Shown: positions 15,540 through 24,312, counted from the first letter of the stretch. The stretch: DNA of 64,000 nucleotides from Paenibacillus wulumuqiensis (GCF_000971965.1 NZ_KQ040792.1:434001-498000), one strand, 5' to 3'. Numbers and translations: made by a program. Notes: generated from the letters alone by a model not told the origin.

Positions 15540-16748
15540 ATGTTAGCCAATCGCTATGTCCGCACCATTATTTTGTCCCGGCTGCTGCTGCAGCTGGGGA
15601 TCTGGATTCGCAATTATGGAGTACTGCTGTATGTCACAGAGACGACCGGCAACAATCCGATAGATGTCTCTTTGATTTCGGTCGCTGAATTTGCACCGAT
15701 TTTTCTGTTTGCCCTGATTGGCGGGACGCTGGCGGATCGCTGGCAGCCGAGACGTACCATGGTATGGAGCGATCTGCTATCTGCCTTATCCGTAGTCGCT
15801 GTATGGCTGCTCGTACTCCAAGGCGGATGGGTCATGCTGCTCGTCGGATCATTCATCTCTGCGAGCCTGTCCCAGTTATCCCAGCCTTCCGCGATGAAGC
15901 TGTACAAGCGGCATGTGCCCGAAGCACAGCTGCAGGCGGTGATGTCGCTGTCCCAGTCGCTGATTGCCATATTTACCATTCTGGGACCGGCTGTCGGTAC
16001 ATTTATTTTTATCCGGTTTGGAATTGATGTAACGCTGATTGTAACCGCGCTGCTGTTTCTTGGCTCCTCCTGTATTCTGCTGGGGCTTCCGCGAGATCAG
16101 CAGCAGGTAGAGCAGTCAGACAGGCAGGGATTCAGGCATGAACTGAGAGACGGACTGCATTATATCCGCTCCAGTCGTTCGCTCCGTACGCTGAGTCTGA
16201 CTTTTGCAGCGGTTGGTCTGGCTTCGGGACTCACGCAGCCGCTGCAGATTTTTCTGGTTATTGAGCAGCTTGGATTGGACAAATCCTTTTTGCAATGGTT
16301 TCTGATGGTCAATGGAGCAGCCATGCTGGCGGGCGGCATTATTATTACCGGCCTGGCCCGGAAGATGCAGCCGCACCTGATGCTGATCGTCGGCCTGCTG
16401 GTGAGTGCAGTCTGTACAGCAGGGATTGGAGCTTCCCGGCAAATGATTCTGACATTTGCGCTGCTGGCGATCAGCGGTTTCTTTTATCCATGCATCCAGG
16501 GTGGCATTCAGACGCTGATGATACGGAATACAGAGACTGCTTTTATCGGGCGCGTAACCGGTACGATGATGCCGGTCTTTATGGGTATGATGGTCACAGG
16601 GATGCTGATCTCTGGCTATTTCAAGGAATCGTTCTCTCTTTTTTCGGTATATTTGTTCAGCGGCGGTCTGATTGTTATAGGAGCACTCGTGCTGCTGCCG
16701 TTCGTTCTTCGCACTACACAACCGGATGAGGAGAAGAGAGCAGCCTAA
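15540..16748 (+). CDS. MFS transporter
   Basis: 402 residues with 12 predicted helices. The start at 15540 follows the upstream stop directly and has GAGATGGGG as its ribosome site. The loop between helices 2 and 3 reads GGTLADRWQPRRTM, the standard MFS motif A. The overall pattern (NRYVRTIILSRLLLQLGIWI opening, central RHELRDGLHYIRSS loop) is that of the enterobactin exporter EntS/macrolide efflux MefA-like group. A drug or siderophore exporter is likely; the substrate is unknown. It is the second gene of a two-gene operon. Confidence 0.88.
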   Translation: MLANRYVRTIILSRLLLQLGIWIRNYGVLLYVTETTGNNPIDVSLISVAEFAPIFLFALIGGTLADRWQPRRTMVWSDLLSALSVVAVWLLVLQGGWVMLLVGSFISASLSQLSQPSAMKLYKRHVPEAQLQAVMSLSQSLIAIFTILGPAVGTFIFIRFGIDVTLIVTALLFLGSSCILLGLPRDQQQVEQSDRQGFRHELRDGLHYIRSSRSLRTLSLTFAAVGLASGLTQPLQIFLVIEQLGLDKSFLQWFLMVNGAAMLAGGIIITGLARKMQPHLMLIVGLLVSAVCTAGIGASRQMILTFALLAISGFFYPCIQGGIQTLMIRNTETAFIGRVTGTMMPVFMGMMVTGMLISGYFKESFSLFSVYLFSGGLIVIGALVLLPFVLRTTQPDEEKRAA

Positions 16749-16917
16749 GAGAGCAGCCTGAGGAGGCGTCCGAATCTCCCATCGGCAGAGACCGGCATGG
16801 ATGGGGATTGAATATAATCATGTGTATTTATATAATGTCTAAGAAATGAATAGATGAATTCTCCATTTGTTGGATATCATGGATAGGTAATAGAGGGCAG
16901 CAGAAAGGAACAAACAG

Positions 16918-17706
16918 ATGAACAAAGTGAAAAAGGACAAGGAATTATCGGAGCGCTTCTGGGAAGCTTCGTTGGACGAATTGAAAAGAGGGTATGTGGA
17001 AGATGTGCAGGCCGGGCCGTTTGGCGGCTTTGTGTGCCTGATCGACGGTCAAGTATTTGAGAAAGGGCAGATCTATGCCGAGGACGGCTGCTTTTACGAA
17101 GCGGAGCGGTATATGCAGATGCATATCCGTCGCCAGCATGGGTCCATGTTCCACTATTTGCTGACACTGGACAAGAAATGGACCGGTCTGACCGAGCTGC
17201 AGAGCAGTCTGGTGGAGGCTTTTTACGAAGGTCAGAGTGATACGGAGATTGTCGCAGAGGCAGGCAGCAGCAAGTCGACGATCCGCAATCATCGTTTCGC
17301 GCTGCGGGAGAAAGCCAAGCAGGCGAGAATCTTCCTGGCGATCATGGAGCTGATGGAACAGCAGCAGCAGGACCCGTCGCCTTTTATACCGATTCACCGG
17401 ACAGCGACGATGCTGGATGAACGGTATGCGATTACCGAGCAGGAGAATGACTCGCTGCTTCAGCAGTATTTTCCGGAAGGACCGGATGGACCGCTCATCG
17501 ATTTCCCGCGCCGGGAAAAACGGAAAATTGTCATTCTGCGCCATCTGATGAAAAGGTTCGAACCCGGCCGTACCTATACGGAAAAGCAAGTAAACGAGCT
17601 GCTGGAGCAGGCTTACTCCGACTATGTCACCTTGCGCCGCTATCTGATCGAATACGGATACATGGACCGCAAGGAAGACGGCAGCGAATACTGGGTCAAG
17701 CAGTAA
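16918..17706 (+). CDS. DUF2087 family regulator with LuxR-like HTH
   Basis: 262 residues. The middle (about 90-140, LTELQSSLVEAFYEGQSDTE and SSKSTIRNHRFALREKAKQ) is a LuxR/sigma-4-like helix-turn-helix. The C-terminal 75 residues (FPRREKRKIVILRHLMKRF, YTEKQVNELL, RRYLIEYGYMDR) are the DUF2087 domain, a winged-helix-like module often at the end of such regulators. No sensor domain is evident in the N-terminal 90 residues. Probably a cytoplasmic transcription factor; targets are unknown. The region just upstream is AT-rich and promoter-like, so it is probably transcribed separately from the MFS operon. Confidence 0.85.
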   Translation: MNKVKKDKELSERFWEASLDELKRGYVEDVQAGPFGGFVCLIDGQVFEKGQIYAEDGCFYEAERYMQMHIRRQHGSMFHYLLTLDKKWTGLTELQSSLVEAFYEGQSDTEIVAEAGSSKSTIRNHRFALREKAKQARIFLAIMELMEQQQQDPSPFIPIHRTATMLDERYAITEQENDSLLQQYFPEGPDGPLIDFPRREKRKIVILRHLMKRFEPGRTYTEKQVNELLEQAYSDYVTLRRYLIEYGYMDRKEDGSEYWVKQ

Positions 17707-17791
17707 GATCAGCACTGCGGCAGTATGCTGTATCTGTCCATAATAACGGCGAGAGGACCGGTAATGCCGAATCCGATTCTCATATTCATGC

Positions 17792-17839
17792 AAAAGCGTC
17801 AACCCTCTTTTATACAAATAAAAGAGGATTGACGCTTTT
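17792..17839. terminator. Bidirectional terminator
   Basis: AAAAGCGTCAA with CCTCTTTTA pairs with TAAAAGAGG and TTGACGCTTTT, a long near-perfect hairpin with A/T tracts on both sides. It serves the DUF2087 gene and the convergent AbrB-like gene. Confidence 0.85.
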
Positions 17840-17885
17840 CAATCCGTTTATTGACGAAGTGGAGCTGCCGACATGAGCCGGATCA

Positions 17886-18365
17886 TCAGTGTTCTTGATG
17901 ATGGCCGGCACGCAGTTCTTTTTGAATCTGGCAGACCCGGCTCTGGGAGATACCGAGAATACGGGCCAGTTCATTCTGGGTGGCGCCAGGGTTTTCCTGC
18001 ATGGCGGCTTCCACCTTGTTCATCATTTCCCCCCGTTTGTTGCGCGATTTGCGCAGAGATGAATGGAGATTACGCTGGGAAGCAGGCGGCTCGGTCATCT
18101 CGTCCAGCGGTGTATGCATAGACTCGTCACCCATTTGGCCTGCACAGCCGCCGCAGATGAATTGGTCCTTGTAATACACAAGATCATCGAAGCTGCCGCA
18201 GAAAATGCACTGGATGCCTTTGTGCTTGCGGAAAATGATTTCTTTTTCCGTAATAAAAAATTCCATCGGATCGCTAATGCCAATCTCCATCGTATCCCGA
18301 ATTTCTTTGGGAATCACAATTCGTCCCAGGCTATCTAATTGACGTACCATGCCGGTTTTCTTCAT
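17886..18365 (-). CDS. AbrB-type regulator with zinc ribbon and C-terminal HTH
   Basis: 159 residues. Residues 1-48 are an AbrB/SpoVT swapped-hairpin DNA-binding domain (MVRQLDSLGRIVIPKEIRDT). Residues 53-74 contain CIFC and CGGC, a four-cysteine zinc ribbon (C53, C56, C71, C74). A basic linker (97-112) leads to a helix-turn-helix at about 127-150 (TQNELARILGISQSRVCQIQ). Two DNA-binding modules flanking a zinc knuckle is unusual; AbrB and Abh have only the first. AAGCGGAGGACC supports the start. Transition-state-type regulation is a guess from the AbrB domain. Confidence 0.88.
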   Translation of the reverse strand: MKKTGMVRQLDSLGRIVIPKEIRDTMEIGISDPMEFFITEKEIIFRKHKGIQCIFCGSFDDLVYYKDQFICGGCAGQMGDESMHTPLDEMTEPPASQRNLHSSLRKSRNKRGEMMNKVEAAMQENPGATQNELARILGISQSRVCQIQKELRAGHHQEH

Positions 18366-18724
18366 AATAAAGGTCCTCCGCTTGTTCAGTTTGGATGTGA
18401 TAGAATCAGTCTGTAAGATCCTTTATATAAATATACAACAATATTAGCACCGAATTCATCTTTGGCAAATGACTATGTATAAATATAACCGAAAAAGTCC
18501 AAATATATGCGCATAAAGAAAGAGGGAAAATGAGGGATTTACGATGTTTTCGGCAATATCTCCTAATAATTTCAAACGCGATTTGTTAATTTTGGTCATA
18601 AATAGCAGTTGTACCTTAGAAGCTTATATTTTATGTTTTAGAATAAATATACATAATTACGTATAATAAGAAGAATAAATCTTAGGAATCAACCGATTGG
18701 GCAATACATTCTGTATGTTGTATA
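18366..18724. other. Intergenic AT-rich DNA
   Basis: About 360 bases between the AbrB-like gene and the cidB terminator. It presumably contains the promoter of the AbrB-like gene near 18400-18450. I see no ORF, repeat or structured RNA. Confidence 0.6.
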
Positions 18725-18753
18725 CAAAAAAAGCCGCCCTTGCTCAGGGCAGC
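18725..18753 (-). terminator. Terminator of cidAB
   Basis: Minus strand GCTGCCC (18753-18747) pairs with GGGCGGC (18739-18733, one G-U), followed by TTTTTTTG. The stem overlaps the last codons and stop of cidB. Confidence 0.8.
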
Positions 18754-19424
18754 ATAATCAATGCAAGAATCGGTGTGGCAGCCAGTGTGAATAACGCAGA
18801 TAATATCATCGAAATGCTGGAAATGGTACCGGTGAGTGAACTTAGCTCAAACGCTTTGGAAGTACCGGTTCCATGTGCGGCGGTACCGAACAGAATACCG
18901 CGCGCAATCTCACCGTCAATCCGCAGCCATTTGACAATGTAAGGTCCGATTATACTGCCGATCAATCCGGTAATGATTACGAAGATGGCGGTAATGGTCG
19001 GTACGCCGCCAATCGCCTGAGATACGTTCATCGCAATTGGCGTAGTGATGGAGCGCGGAATAATGCTGCCCATCAGGTCATGATTCAGGTGCATCAAATG
19101 GGCCAGCAGTGCAGACGAGCTGACCGCAACGATCGAACCGAACAGTACGCTCGCTACAATCTCGACCGCATGCTTGCGCAGGGTTTTGAGATTTTTGTAC
19201 AGCGGTACGGCAAAAGCGATCGTCGCCGGCTGCAGCAGACGGGACAGCCATTGTCCGCCTTCGTTGTAGTGGGTATATGGTACATGCATACTCAGCAAAA
19301 CAATGACCAGTACGAGCGGAGTCGTCAGCAGCGGGGACAGATAGACCCGCGGAAAACGCCGGTACAGCTTTTTGGCTCCCATATAGACGATCAGTGTAGC
19401 AAGCAAAAACAGGATGGAATTCAT
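18744..19424 (-). CDS. cidB: CidB/LrgB family membrane protein
   Basis: 226 residues, six to eight hydrophobic segments. The conserved LrgB block RSITTPIAMNVSQAIGGVP (about residues 122-140) and GTAAHGTGTSKAFE near the C terminus are diagnostic. CidB acts with the holin-like CidA in a membrane system tied to pyruvate overflow, murein hydrolase activity and cell death, and LrgAB relatives have been linked to pyruvate uptake. Its start overlaps the end of cidA by 4 bases. Confidence 0.93.
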   Translation of the reverse strand: MNSILFLLATLIVYMGAKKLYRRFPRVYLSPLLTTPLVLVIVLLSMHVPYTHYNEGGQWLSRLLQPATIAFAVPLYKNLKTLRKHAVEIVASVLFGSIVAVSSSALLAHLMHLNHDLMGSIIPRSITTPIAMNVSQAIGGVPTITAIFVIITGLIGSIIGPYIVKWLRIDGEIARGILFGTAAHGTGTSKAFELSSLTGTISSISMILSALFTLAATPILALIMLP

Positions 19425-19792
19425 TTGGCGTGACGCTCCTTTCGTCTGGACATAATGGCGGCCAGCAGTCCCGAGCTGACCATAACGAGAATGGTACTGC
19501 AGATAACAATAGCGATAATCCGGACACCGTCCTGCTCCAGCATCGGGATGTAATTCATCACACCGACTGCAGACGGGATAAAGAACAGCAGCAGCTCGGC
19601 GAGCAGCCAGCTGGCTCCGAGGTCAATCCATTCCACCTTGATCACTCCGGATTGCAGCAGGATGAACAGCAGTGCAATGCCGATAATACTGCCGGGAACC
19701 GGCAGATGCAGCCAGTCCGCAAACCAGTTGAGCAGTTCGGAGAAAGCCATCAGAACAGCGACCTGCAAAATGCCTTTCCCTATATTTTTCAT
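19421..19792 (-). CDS. cidA: CidA/LrgA family holin-like protein
   Basis: 123 residues with four membrane helices, normal length for the family. LHLPVPGSIIGIALLFILLQ and AELLLFFIPSAVGVM are the conserved CidA/LrgA segments. It is the first gene of a two-gene operon and has an AAGGATCTC-type ribosome site. The divergent LysR gene on the other side of a 125-base intergenic region is the likely regulator. Confidence 0.93.
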   Translation of the reverse strand: MKNIGKGILQVAVLMAFSELLNWFADWLHLPVPGSIIGIALLFILLQSGVIKVEWIDLGASWLLAELLLFFIPSAVGVMNYIPMLEQDGVRIIAIVICSTILVMVSSGLLAAIMSRRKERHAK

Positions 19793-19917
19793 AGAAGAGA
19801 TCCTTCTTTCATTTGCAACTTTTTCTTATATATGAAAGTTTACATCTCTTTCTTTCATAGGTAAAATTCATATATGGCATGAAATGTATTCCATTTGGCT
19901 ATAGGAGGCGTGTGTGC

Positions 19918-20805
19918 ATGGATATTCGTCATTTGCAGTATTTTATTGAAGTGGCCCGGCTTGGAAGCTTCACCCGGGCGGCGGAGGCCTTATTCATCAC
20001 CCAGCCGACGATCAGCAAGACGATTCGTTCTCTGGAGGAAGAGCTGGGGGCACCGCTGTTTAACCGGGTCGGGCGTTCGGTTGAACTGACCGATGCAGGC
20101 AAGGTCATTGAGCAGCAGGCGCAGAATATCGTCAAGTCCTTTCACAGCCTGTCTTCCCAGCTGGATGATCTGCGCAATCTCAAAAGCGGTCATCTGCGCA
20201 TCGGACTGCCGCCGATGATCGGGTCGCGCTTTTTCCCGCAGATTATCGGCCGGTTTCACCAGATGTATCCCAATGTGACGATCCAGCTGTTCGAAGATGG
20301 CGGCAAAAAGGTAGAGAGTGATGTGGTGAACGGATCGCTCGATATCGGGGTGACCGTGCTGCCGGTGACAGAGAATATACTGGAATATTTCTCGTTTACC
20401 GAGGAGAAGCTGAATCTGATTGTGCCGAACAACCACCGTCTGGCTGGAGCGACCGAAGTACAGATGAGTGAGCTAGCCGAGGATTTCTTTGTTATTTTCC
20501 GTGAGGACTTTACGCTGCACGGGCGGATTATTGAGGCGTGTATCCGGGTGGGATTCCAGCCGCGTATCATCTATGAGAGTTCCCAGTGGGATCTGATCAG
20601 CGAAATGGTCGGCGCCGGACTGGGTGTTGCGCTGCTGCCGGAGACGATCTGCAATCAGATCAATCCACGGAATATACACATTATCTCGAATGTCCAGCCG
20701 GTGATTCCCTGGCATCTGGGCGTGATCTGGCATCGTGAGCGTTATTTGTCGTTTGCAGCGAGGGAGTGGCTGCGGTTTACAAGAGAGATGATGGAGACCA
20801 GGTAG
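19918..20805 (+). CDS. cidR: LysR family regulator, CidR-like
   Basis: 295 residues from ATG 19918 (TAGGAGG 8-14 bases upstream; a 13-codon extension upstream has no such site). N-terminal winged helix MDIRHLQYFIEVARLGSFTR with TQPTISKTIRSLEEELGAPL is typical LysR; the effector domain spans about 90-290. Divergent placement next to cidAB matches B. subtilis cidR (ywbI) and staphylococcal cidR, which activate these genes when acetate or pyruvate metabolites accumulate. The 19793-19917 intergenic region should hold the shared binding sites. Confidence 0.9.
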   Translation: MDIRHLQYFIEVARLGSFTRAAEALFITQPTISKTIRSLEEELGAPLFNRVGRSVELTDAGKVIEQQAQNIVKSFHSLSSQLDDLRNLKSGHLRIGLPPMIGSRFFPQIIGRFHQMYPNVTIQLFEDGGKKVESDVVNGSLDIGVTVLPVTENILEYFSFTEEKLNLIVPNNHRLAGATEVQMSELAEDFFVIFREDFTLHGRIIEACIRVGFQPRIIYESSQWDLISEMVGAGLGVALLPETICNQINPRNIHIISNVQPVIPWHLGVIWHRERYLSFAAREWLRFTREMMETR

Positions 20806-20915
20806 AGGACGAGGCAGATAGGTAGGGGTACAAGCAGAGATGGTCTGATATTTTTTATCCTAAAATGGCAGTGGAATGAATATGAGATTATGTAATAATA
20901 TGAATATAAATACAC

Positions 20916-20950
20916 AAAAGGGTGCACCTGTGCAGGAGCATCCTTTTTGT
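20916..20950. terminator. Bidirectional terminator
   Basis: AAAAGGGTGC and CCTG pair with CAGG and GCATCCTTTTT around a two-base loop. It lies between the convergent cidR gene and the small membrane-protein gene. Confidence 0.75.
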
Positions 20951-20951
20951 A

Positions 20952-21209
20952 TTAACCTTTATGGCGAGTTGTCCGGCGATGCTGTACCCAGAAGGCAATA
21001 CCAGCTATTCCTAATATAAGGGAAACCATGCCAAATGAATCCGAAAAAGCAGACCAGACATTATCATAAGTGAACAGACGATAAATGAATAAACCTGCTG
21101 AAATTGCCAGAAAGAACACGAAATAATATATTGGCCGTATGCGTTGGAATGCCATGATGAGAATACCAACAATAAAGACAACGAGCAGAGTCATTTCAAC
21201 ATAATCCAT
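20952..21209 (-). CDS. Small three-helix membrane protein
   Basis: 85 residues with three hydrophobic segments (about 5-22, 27-45, 57-75) and a basic C terminus (QHRRTTRHKG). No family recognised. AGGAGGTT lies immediately upstream of the ATG, so translation is well supported. It converges with cidR and diverges from the sigma-factor operon, with no functional clue from either. Confidence 0.65.
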   Translation of the reverse strand: MDYVEMTLLVVFIVGILIMAFQRIRPIYYFVFFLAISAGLFIYRLFTYDNVWSAFSDSFGMVSLILGIAGIAFWVQHRRTTRHKG

Positions 21210-21304
21210 ATAACCTCCTGAAAGAATGACATGTAGTGCAGGAGCAGCTGCAGTTCTTATTATAGAAGTAACCCATTTTTAGCTTAATTATTTACCTGCT
21301 CCCG

Positions 21305-21334
21305 GTAACCTTTCGCCGGGGTGGGCAGTCTAAC
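21305..21334 (+). promoter_or_regulatory. ECF-type promoter of the sigma factor operon
   Basis: GTAACCTTT (21305-21313), a 15-base spacer, then TCTAAC (21329-21334). The AAC-containing -35 is typical for ECF sigma factors. The same two boxes with the same spacing recur before the gene at 23346, which indicates recognition by the sigma factor encoded here. Confidence 0.75.
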
Positions 21335-21440
21335 CGGTATTCAAGCTGCCATTCGAGCAGACTACCGTACAGAAAATCCTGCCACAACCGACTATCCCAG
21401 GTGATACCGGTTCGCGGCGGATCGAGAGAGGATAGCCCAT

Positions 21441-21980
21441 ATGAAATATGCCCGTAAGGAAGACGTACTCGCTGCCCGTAACGGGGAGAAGGATGCGTTT
21501 ATCCAGCTGATGCGTGAGATGGAGAGGCCGCTGTACCGGATGGCCCGCTCTATGCTGAGAAGTGACGATGAATGCGATGATGCGGTACAGGAGACGATGC
21601 TCAAGGCATTTCGCAATATACACACTTTGCGTGAACCGGATTATTTCGAGACATGGATCTTCCGGATTCTGATCAATGAATGTCATAATATCGCCCGCAA
21701 AGGCGCCCGTGTCGTCGTCACGGATGAATGGAGCAGCCTGCCTGCGAAGACTGATGAATACGAGCGAATCGACGTACAGCAGGCGGTGCACCAGCTGCCG
21801 GAACCACAGCGGCTGGTGATCGCCATGCATTATTTTCAGGATATGCCGGTACAGCAGATTGCGGACGTACTGGAATTGTCGGTGGAAGCCGTGAAGACCC
21901 GGCTGCACCGGGCACGCAAGACATTAATGGACTGGCTCAGCGATGAGCCGGGAAGGGGACAACATTATGAGACCAGATGA
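21441..21980 (+). CDS. ECF RNA polymerase sigma factor
   Basis: 179 residues. Region 2 (about 20-85) contains AARNGEKDAFIQLMREM and DDAVQETMLKAFRNIHTLR; region 4 (about 120-170) contains VHQLPEPQRLVIAMHYFQDM and VQQIADVLELSVEAVKTRLHRARKTL. There is no region 3, the ECF pattern. It should direct polymerase to the GTAACCTTT/TCTAAC promoters at its own operon and at 23274. The next gene, a membrane protein overlapping by 14 bases, is the probable anti-sigma factor. It resembles the group that pairs with DUF4179 partners rather than zinc-binding RsiW-type anti-sigmas. Confidence 0.93.
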   Translation: MKYARKEDVLAARNGEKDAFIQLMREMERPLYRMARSMLRSDDECDDAVQETMLKAFRNIHTLREPDYFETWIFRILINECHNIARKGARVVVTDEWSSLPAKTDEYERIDVQQAVHQLPEPQRLVIAMHYFQDMPVQQIADVLELSVEAVKTRLHRARKTLMDWLSDEPGRGQHYETR

Positions 21981-23175
21981 GCTGGATCGTATGCTGAATA
22001 AGGAAAAGCAAAAGCAGGACCGTCCGCTGAACGAGCAATCCCGTGCCCGTCTGGAACAGACCTATGCCCGCATACAGGGGATGGAGATGCCAGCTGCACA
22101 GCCGGAGCAGTCTGCAGAAGAGAATGTGGATCAACCTGCTGCTGTGGAGATCATGAGCCATACGTCGGCTGAGCTGGAGCCAAGCACAGAATATTCGGCA
22201 GCAGGTACACATGGCAAAGGCAAACGTCATAACCGACAGCATTCACGCAGGCGTACTGCTGCCCGCCGCTGGTGGTATGCAGGTATCGGAACCGCAGCAG
22301 CAGTGATGATCTTTGCCGCCGGACTCGGTGGCAGCTCCGGCTGGTCACTCGGCAATGTGCCGGTACTGGGCAGCTGGATACAGCCTGAATCTGCACCGAA
22401 GAGTCCGGCCGAGAATGTCCCGGCGCCCAATCCGGCAGCGGTCGCACCGGAAATTAATCAGAGTGTGACCCATGGCGATGAGACGATCACCATTACGAGA
22501 GCTTCGCTCATCGATGGAGATATGCAGATTGAATACCGGGCGAACAGCCTGGAAGTACTGGAAAAGGTATCGCTGGATTCGATCCGGTACGAAGGCAGGG
22601 GGCACGTCAACAGTGTCATGACGTTTGGCAACCCGGTCAAACAGACCGGTGTGTTTGAAGCCAAAGCAGTGGATCTGCCGGATTCTCTTCCTGCTCAGAC
22701 CGCTGTGGAGATCCGCCTTACTACCGGATCGCCTGGAAGTAATACTGCAGCCGATGCTGACCATACTTCCAATAATCCTGTATTTGATTTCCGGATTCCT
22801 GCCGAGCAGATCGGCCGGGGCAAAGTGCTGAATGTAGGGGATACCCGCTCTGCATCCAAAACCGGACACTCCCTGAAGCTGGATAAAGTGCTTTATACGC
22901 CGCTGATGGTCAGTGTGGAATTGTCTTCGGCTGGCATCAATGATCCGTGGATTAGTTTTGAAGCGGAAGATGATCAGGGACATGTATGGAAAAGTATCGG
23001 CGGCGGCGAACTGGATGCTGCCGATAATCGGCTCCATTATCAGGTAGCCTTTATGGATGGAGAGATTACACCTTCTGCCCGTACCATTACGATCAAGCCG
23101 TATTATCAAGATGCGACAACCGGACAGAACAAATATTTGACGGAGCTGAATTTCACGATTCCGGCTACCCAGTAA
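21967..23175 (+). CDS. Membrane anti-sigma factor with DUF4179/DUF5643-like ectodomain
   Basis: 402 residues from ATG 21967 inside the end of the sigma gene (GAAGGGGACA upstream). The cytoplasmic part (1-102) has a helical N terminus (MRPDELDRMLNKEKQKQDRP) without the His/Cys zinc motif of classic anti-sigmas, then a long low-complexity linker and a basic stop (KGKRHNRQHSRRR). One membrane helix spans about 103-122. The outer part (about 160-402) begins INQSVTHGDE, contains KQTGVFE and WKSIGGGELD, and ends YLTELNFTIP. Architecture and coupling to the sigma gene indicate that it holds the sigma factor and senses an outside signal. No protease-cleavage motif can be assigned. Confidence 0.8.
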   Translation: MRPDELDRMLNKEKQKQDRPLNEQSRARLEQTYARIQGMEMPAAQPEQSAEENVDQPAAVEIMSHTSAELEPSTEYSAAGTHGKGKRHNRQHSRRRTAARRWWYAGIGTAAAVMIFAAGLGGSSGWSLGNVPVLGSWIQPESAPKSPAENVPAPNPAAVAPEINQSVTHGDETITITRASLIDGDMQIEYRANSLEVLEKVSLDSIRYEGRGHVNSVMTFGNPVKQTGVFEAKAVDLPDSLPAQTAVEIRLTTGSPGSNTAADADHTSNNPVFDFRIPAEQIGRGKVLNVGDTRSASKTGHSLKLDKVLYTPLMVSVELSSAGINDPWISFEAEDDQGHVWKSIGGGELDAADNRLHYQVAFMDGEITPSARTITIKPYYQDATTGQNKYLTELNFTIPATQ

Positions 23176-23273
23176 GCTGCCAGGCCGACCCCGATGGGTC
23201 GGCTTTTTTTTATGCATATGCAGACGATATAGAGAATAAATGGAGATGATAGGAAAAGTTTATTCTGTATCCG

Positions 23274-23303
23274 GTAACCTTTGCCGAGGGAGATTGCTCT
23301 AAC
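23274..23303 (+). promoter_or_regulatory. ECF-type promoter of the secreted paralog
   Basis: GTAACCTTT (23274-23282), a 15-base spacer, then TCTAAC (23298-23303). Both boxes and the spacing equal the sigma-operon promoter at 21305-21334, while the spacer sequences differ. It lies 43 bases before the start of the next gene. Confidence 0.75.
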
Positions 23304-23345
23304 GGTTGTAACATCACAAAAACAACGATACAGGAGGCAATACTA

Positions 23346-24248
23346 ATGAATACATCCAACAAAAATACAATGAAAGACATTCTGAAACGCAGCGCATGGG
23401 GATTGGCAGCTGCAGCCATGGTAGGAGGCGTGACGCTCAGTTCCGGTTATATCATGCAGGCACAGGCAGCACCCGTACAGCATCCTGTCGTGGCCAAGGT
23501 ACAATCCTCCTCCAGCCAGAGTGACAAGGCTCATACACTCGCCGCAGCGCCGGTAATCAACCAGAGCGTCACCCACGGCAAGCAGACATTGACCCTCACC
23601 CGTGTCGTTCTCGTGGATGGTCATCTGCATATCGAATACAAAGGAGATTCACTGAAGACGCTGGAACAGGCTGCACTGTACAGCGTGACGTATCAGGGCA
23701 GCAATCTGCTGAATGACGTAATGACTATGGGCACTCCTTCACTGAAAACAGGCGTATTTGAGACCGGTGCGATCCAGCTAGCTTCTCTGCCTGCGGGCGA
23801 AGAATTGAAGATCCGCCTGATTACGGGCAGCATGGAGAAGCCGCAGGCATTTGACTATACCATCACTGCCGAGCAGCTGGGTCAGGGAACGGTCAAGGAG
23901 TACGGCAAGACCAAATCAACCAAGCAGCACAATCTTACTCTGGAGCAGGTCAATTACTCTCCAATGCTGATCGGTACCGAATGGACATCCGCCTACCAGC
24001 CAAAGGGCAGCAATGATCAATGGCTGGGCTTTGAAGCAGTCGACAGCAAAGGCAAGACATGGAAAAGTATCGGCGGCGGCGAACTGGGCGCAGACGGCAA
24101 GACGATTCATTACCGTGTGTCCCTGCTGAGTGGCGAAATCTCCCAGGGAGCCAGCACGGTGAAGTTCAAGCCATACTACGGCAACAGCAAAACCGGGAAA
24201 AAAGTCTATCTGCCGGAGTTGAACTTTACCATTCCGGTACAGCCTTGA
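23346..24248 (+). CDS. Secreted free copy of the anti-sigma ectodomain
   Basis: 300 residues. A signal peptide (SAWGLAAAAMVGGVTLSSGY, cleavage near AQAA) replaces the cytoplasmic and membrane parts of the preceding protein. The rest aligns along its length with that protein's outer domain: VINQSVTHGKQTLTLTR, LKTGVFETG, TWKSIGGGELG and YLPELNFTIP all have direct counterparts. GATACAGGAGGCAA supports the start. It has its own promoter of the ECF type, so it should rise when the sigma factor is active. A role as competitor for the signal ligand, or as a regulon effector built from the same fold, is inference. Confidence 0.8.
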   Translation: MNTSNKNTMKDILKRSAWGLAAAAMVGGVTLSSGYIMQAQAAPVQHPVVAKVQSSSSQSDKAHTLAAAPVINQSVTHGKQTLTLTRVVLVDGHLHIEYKGDSLKTLEQAALYSVTYQGSNLLNDVMTMGTPSLKTGVFETGAIQLASLPAGEELKIRLITGSMEKPQAFDYTITAEQLGQGTVKEYGKTKSTKQHNLTLEQVNYSPMLIGTEWTSAYQPKGSNDQWLGFEAVDSKGKTWKSIGGGELGADGKTIHYRVSLLSGEISQGASTVKFKPYYGNSKTGKKVYLPELNFTIPVQP

Positions 24249-24312
24249 TTCATAACGGGTCAGAGCACACTGTGACAAGAAGAACTGCAAAAGTTGGATA
24301 CCAACCACGAAG

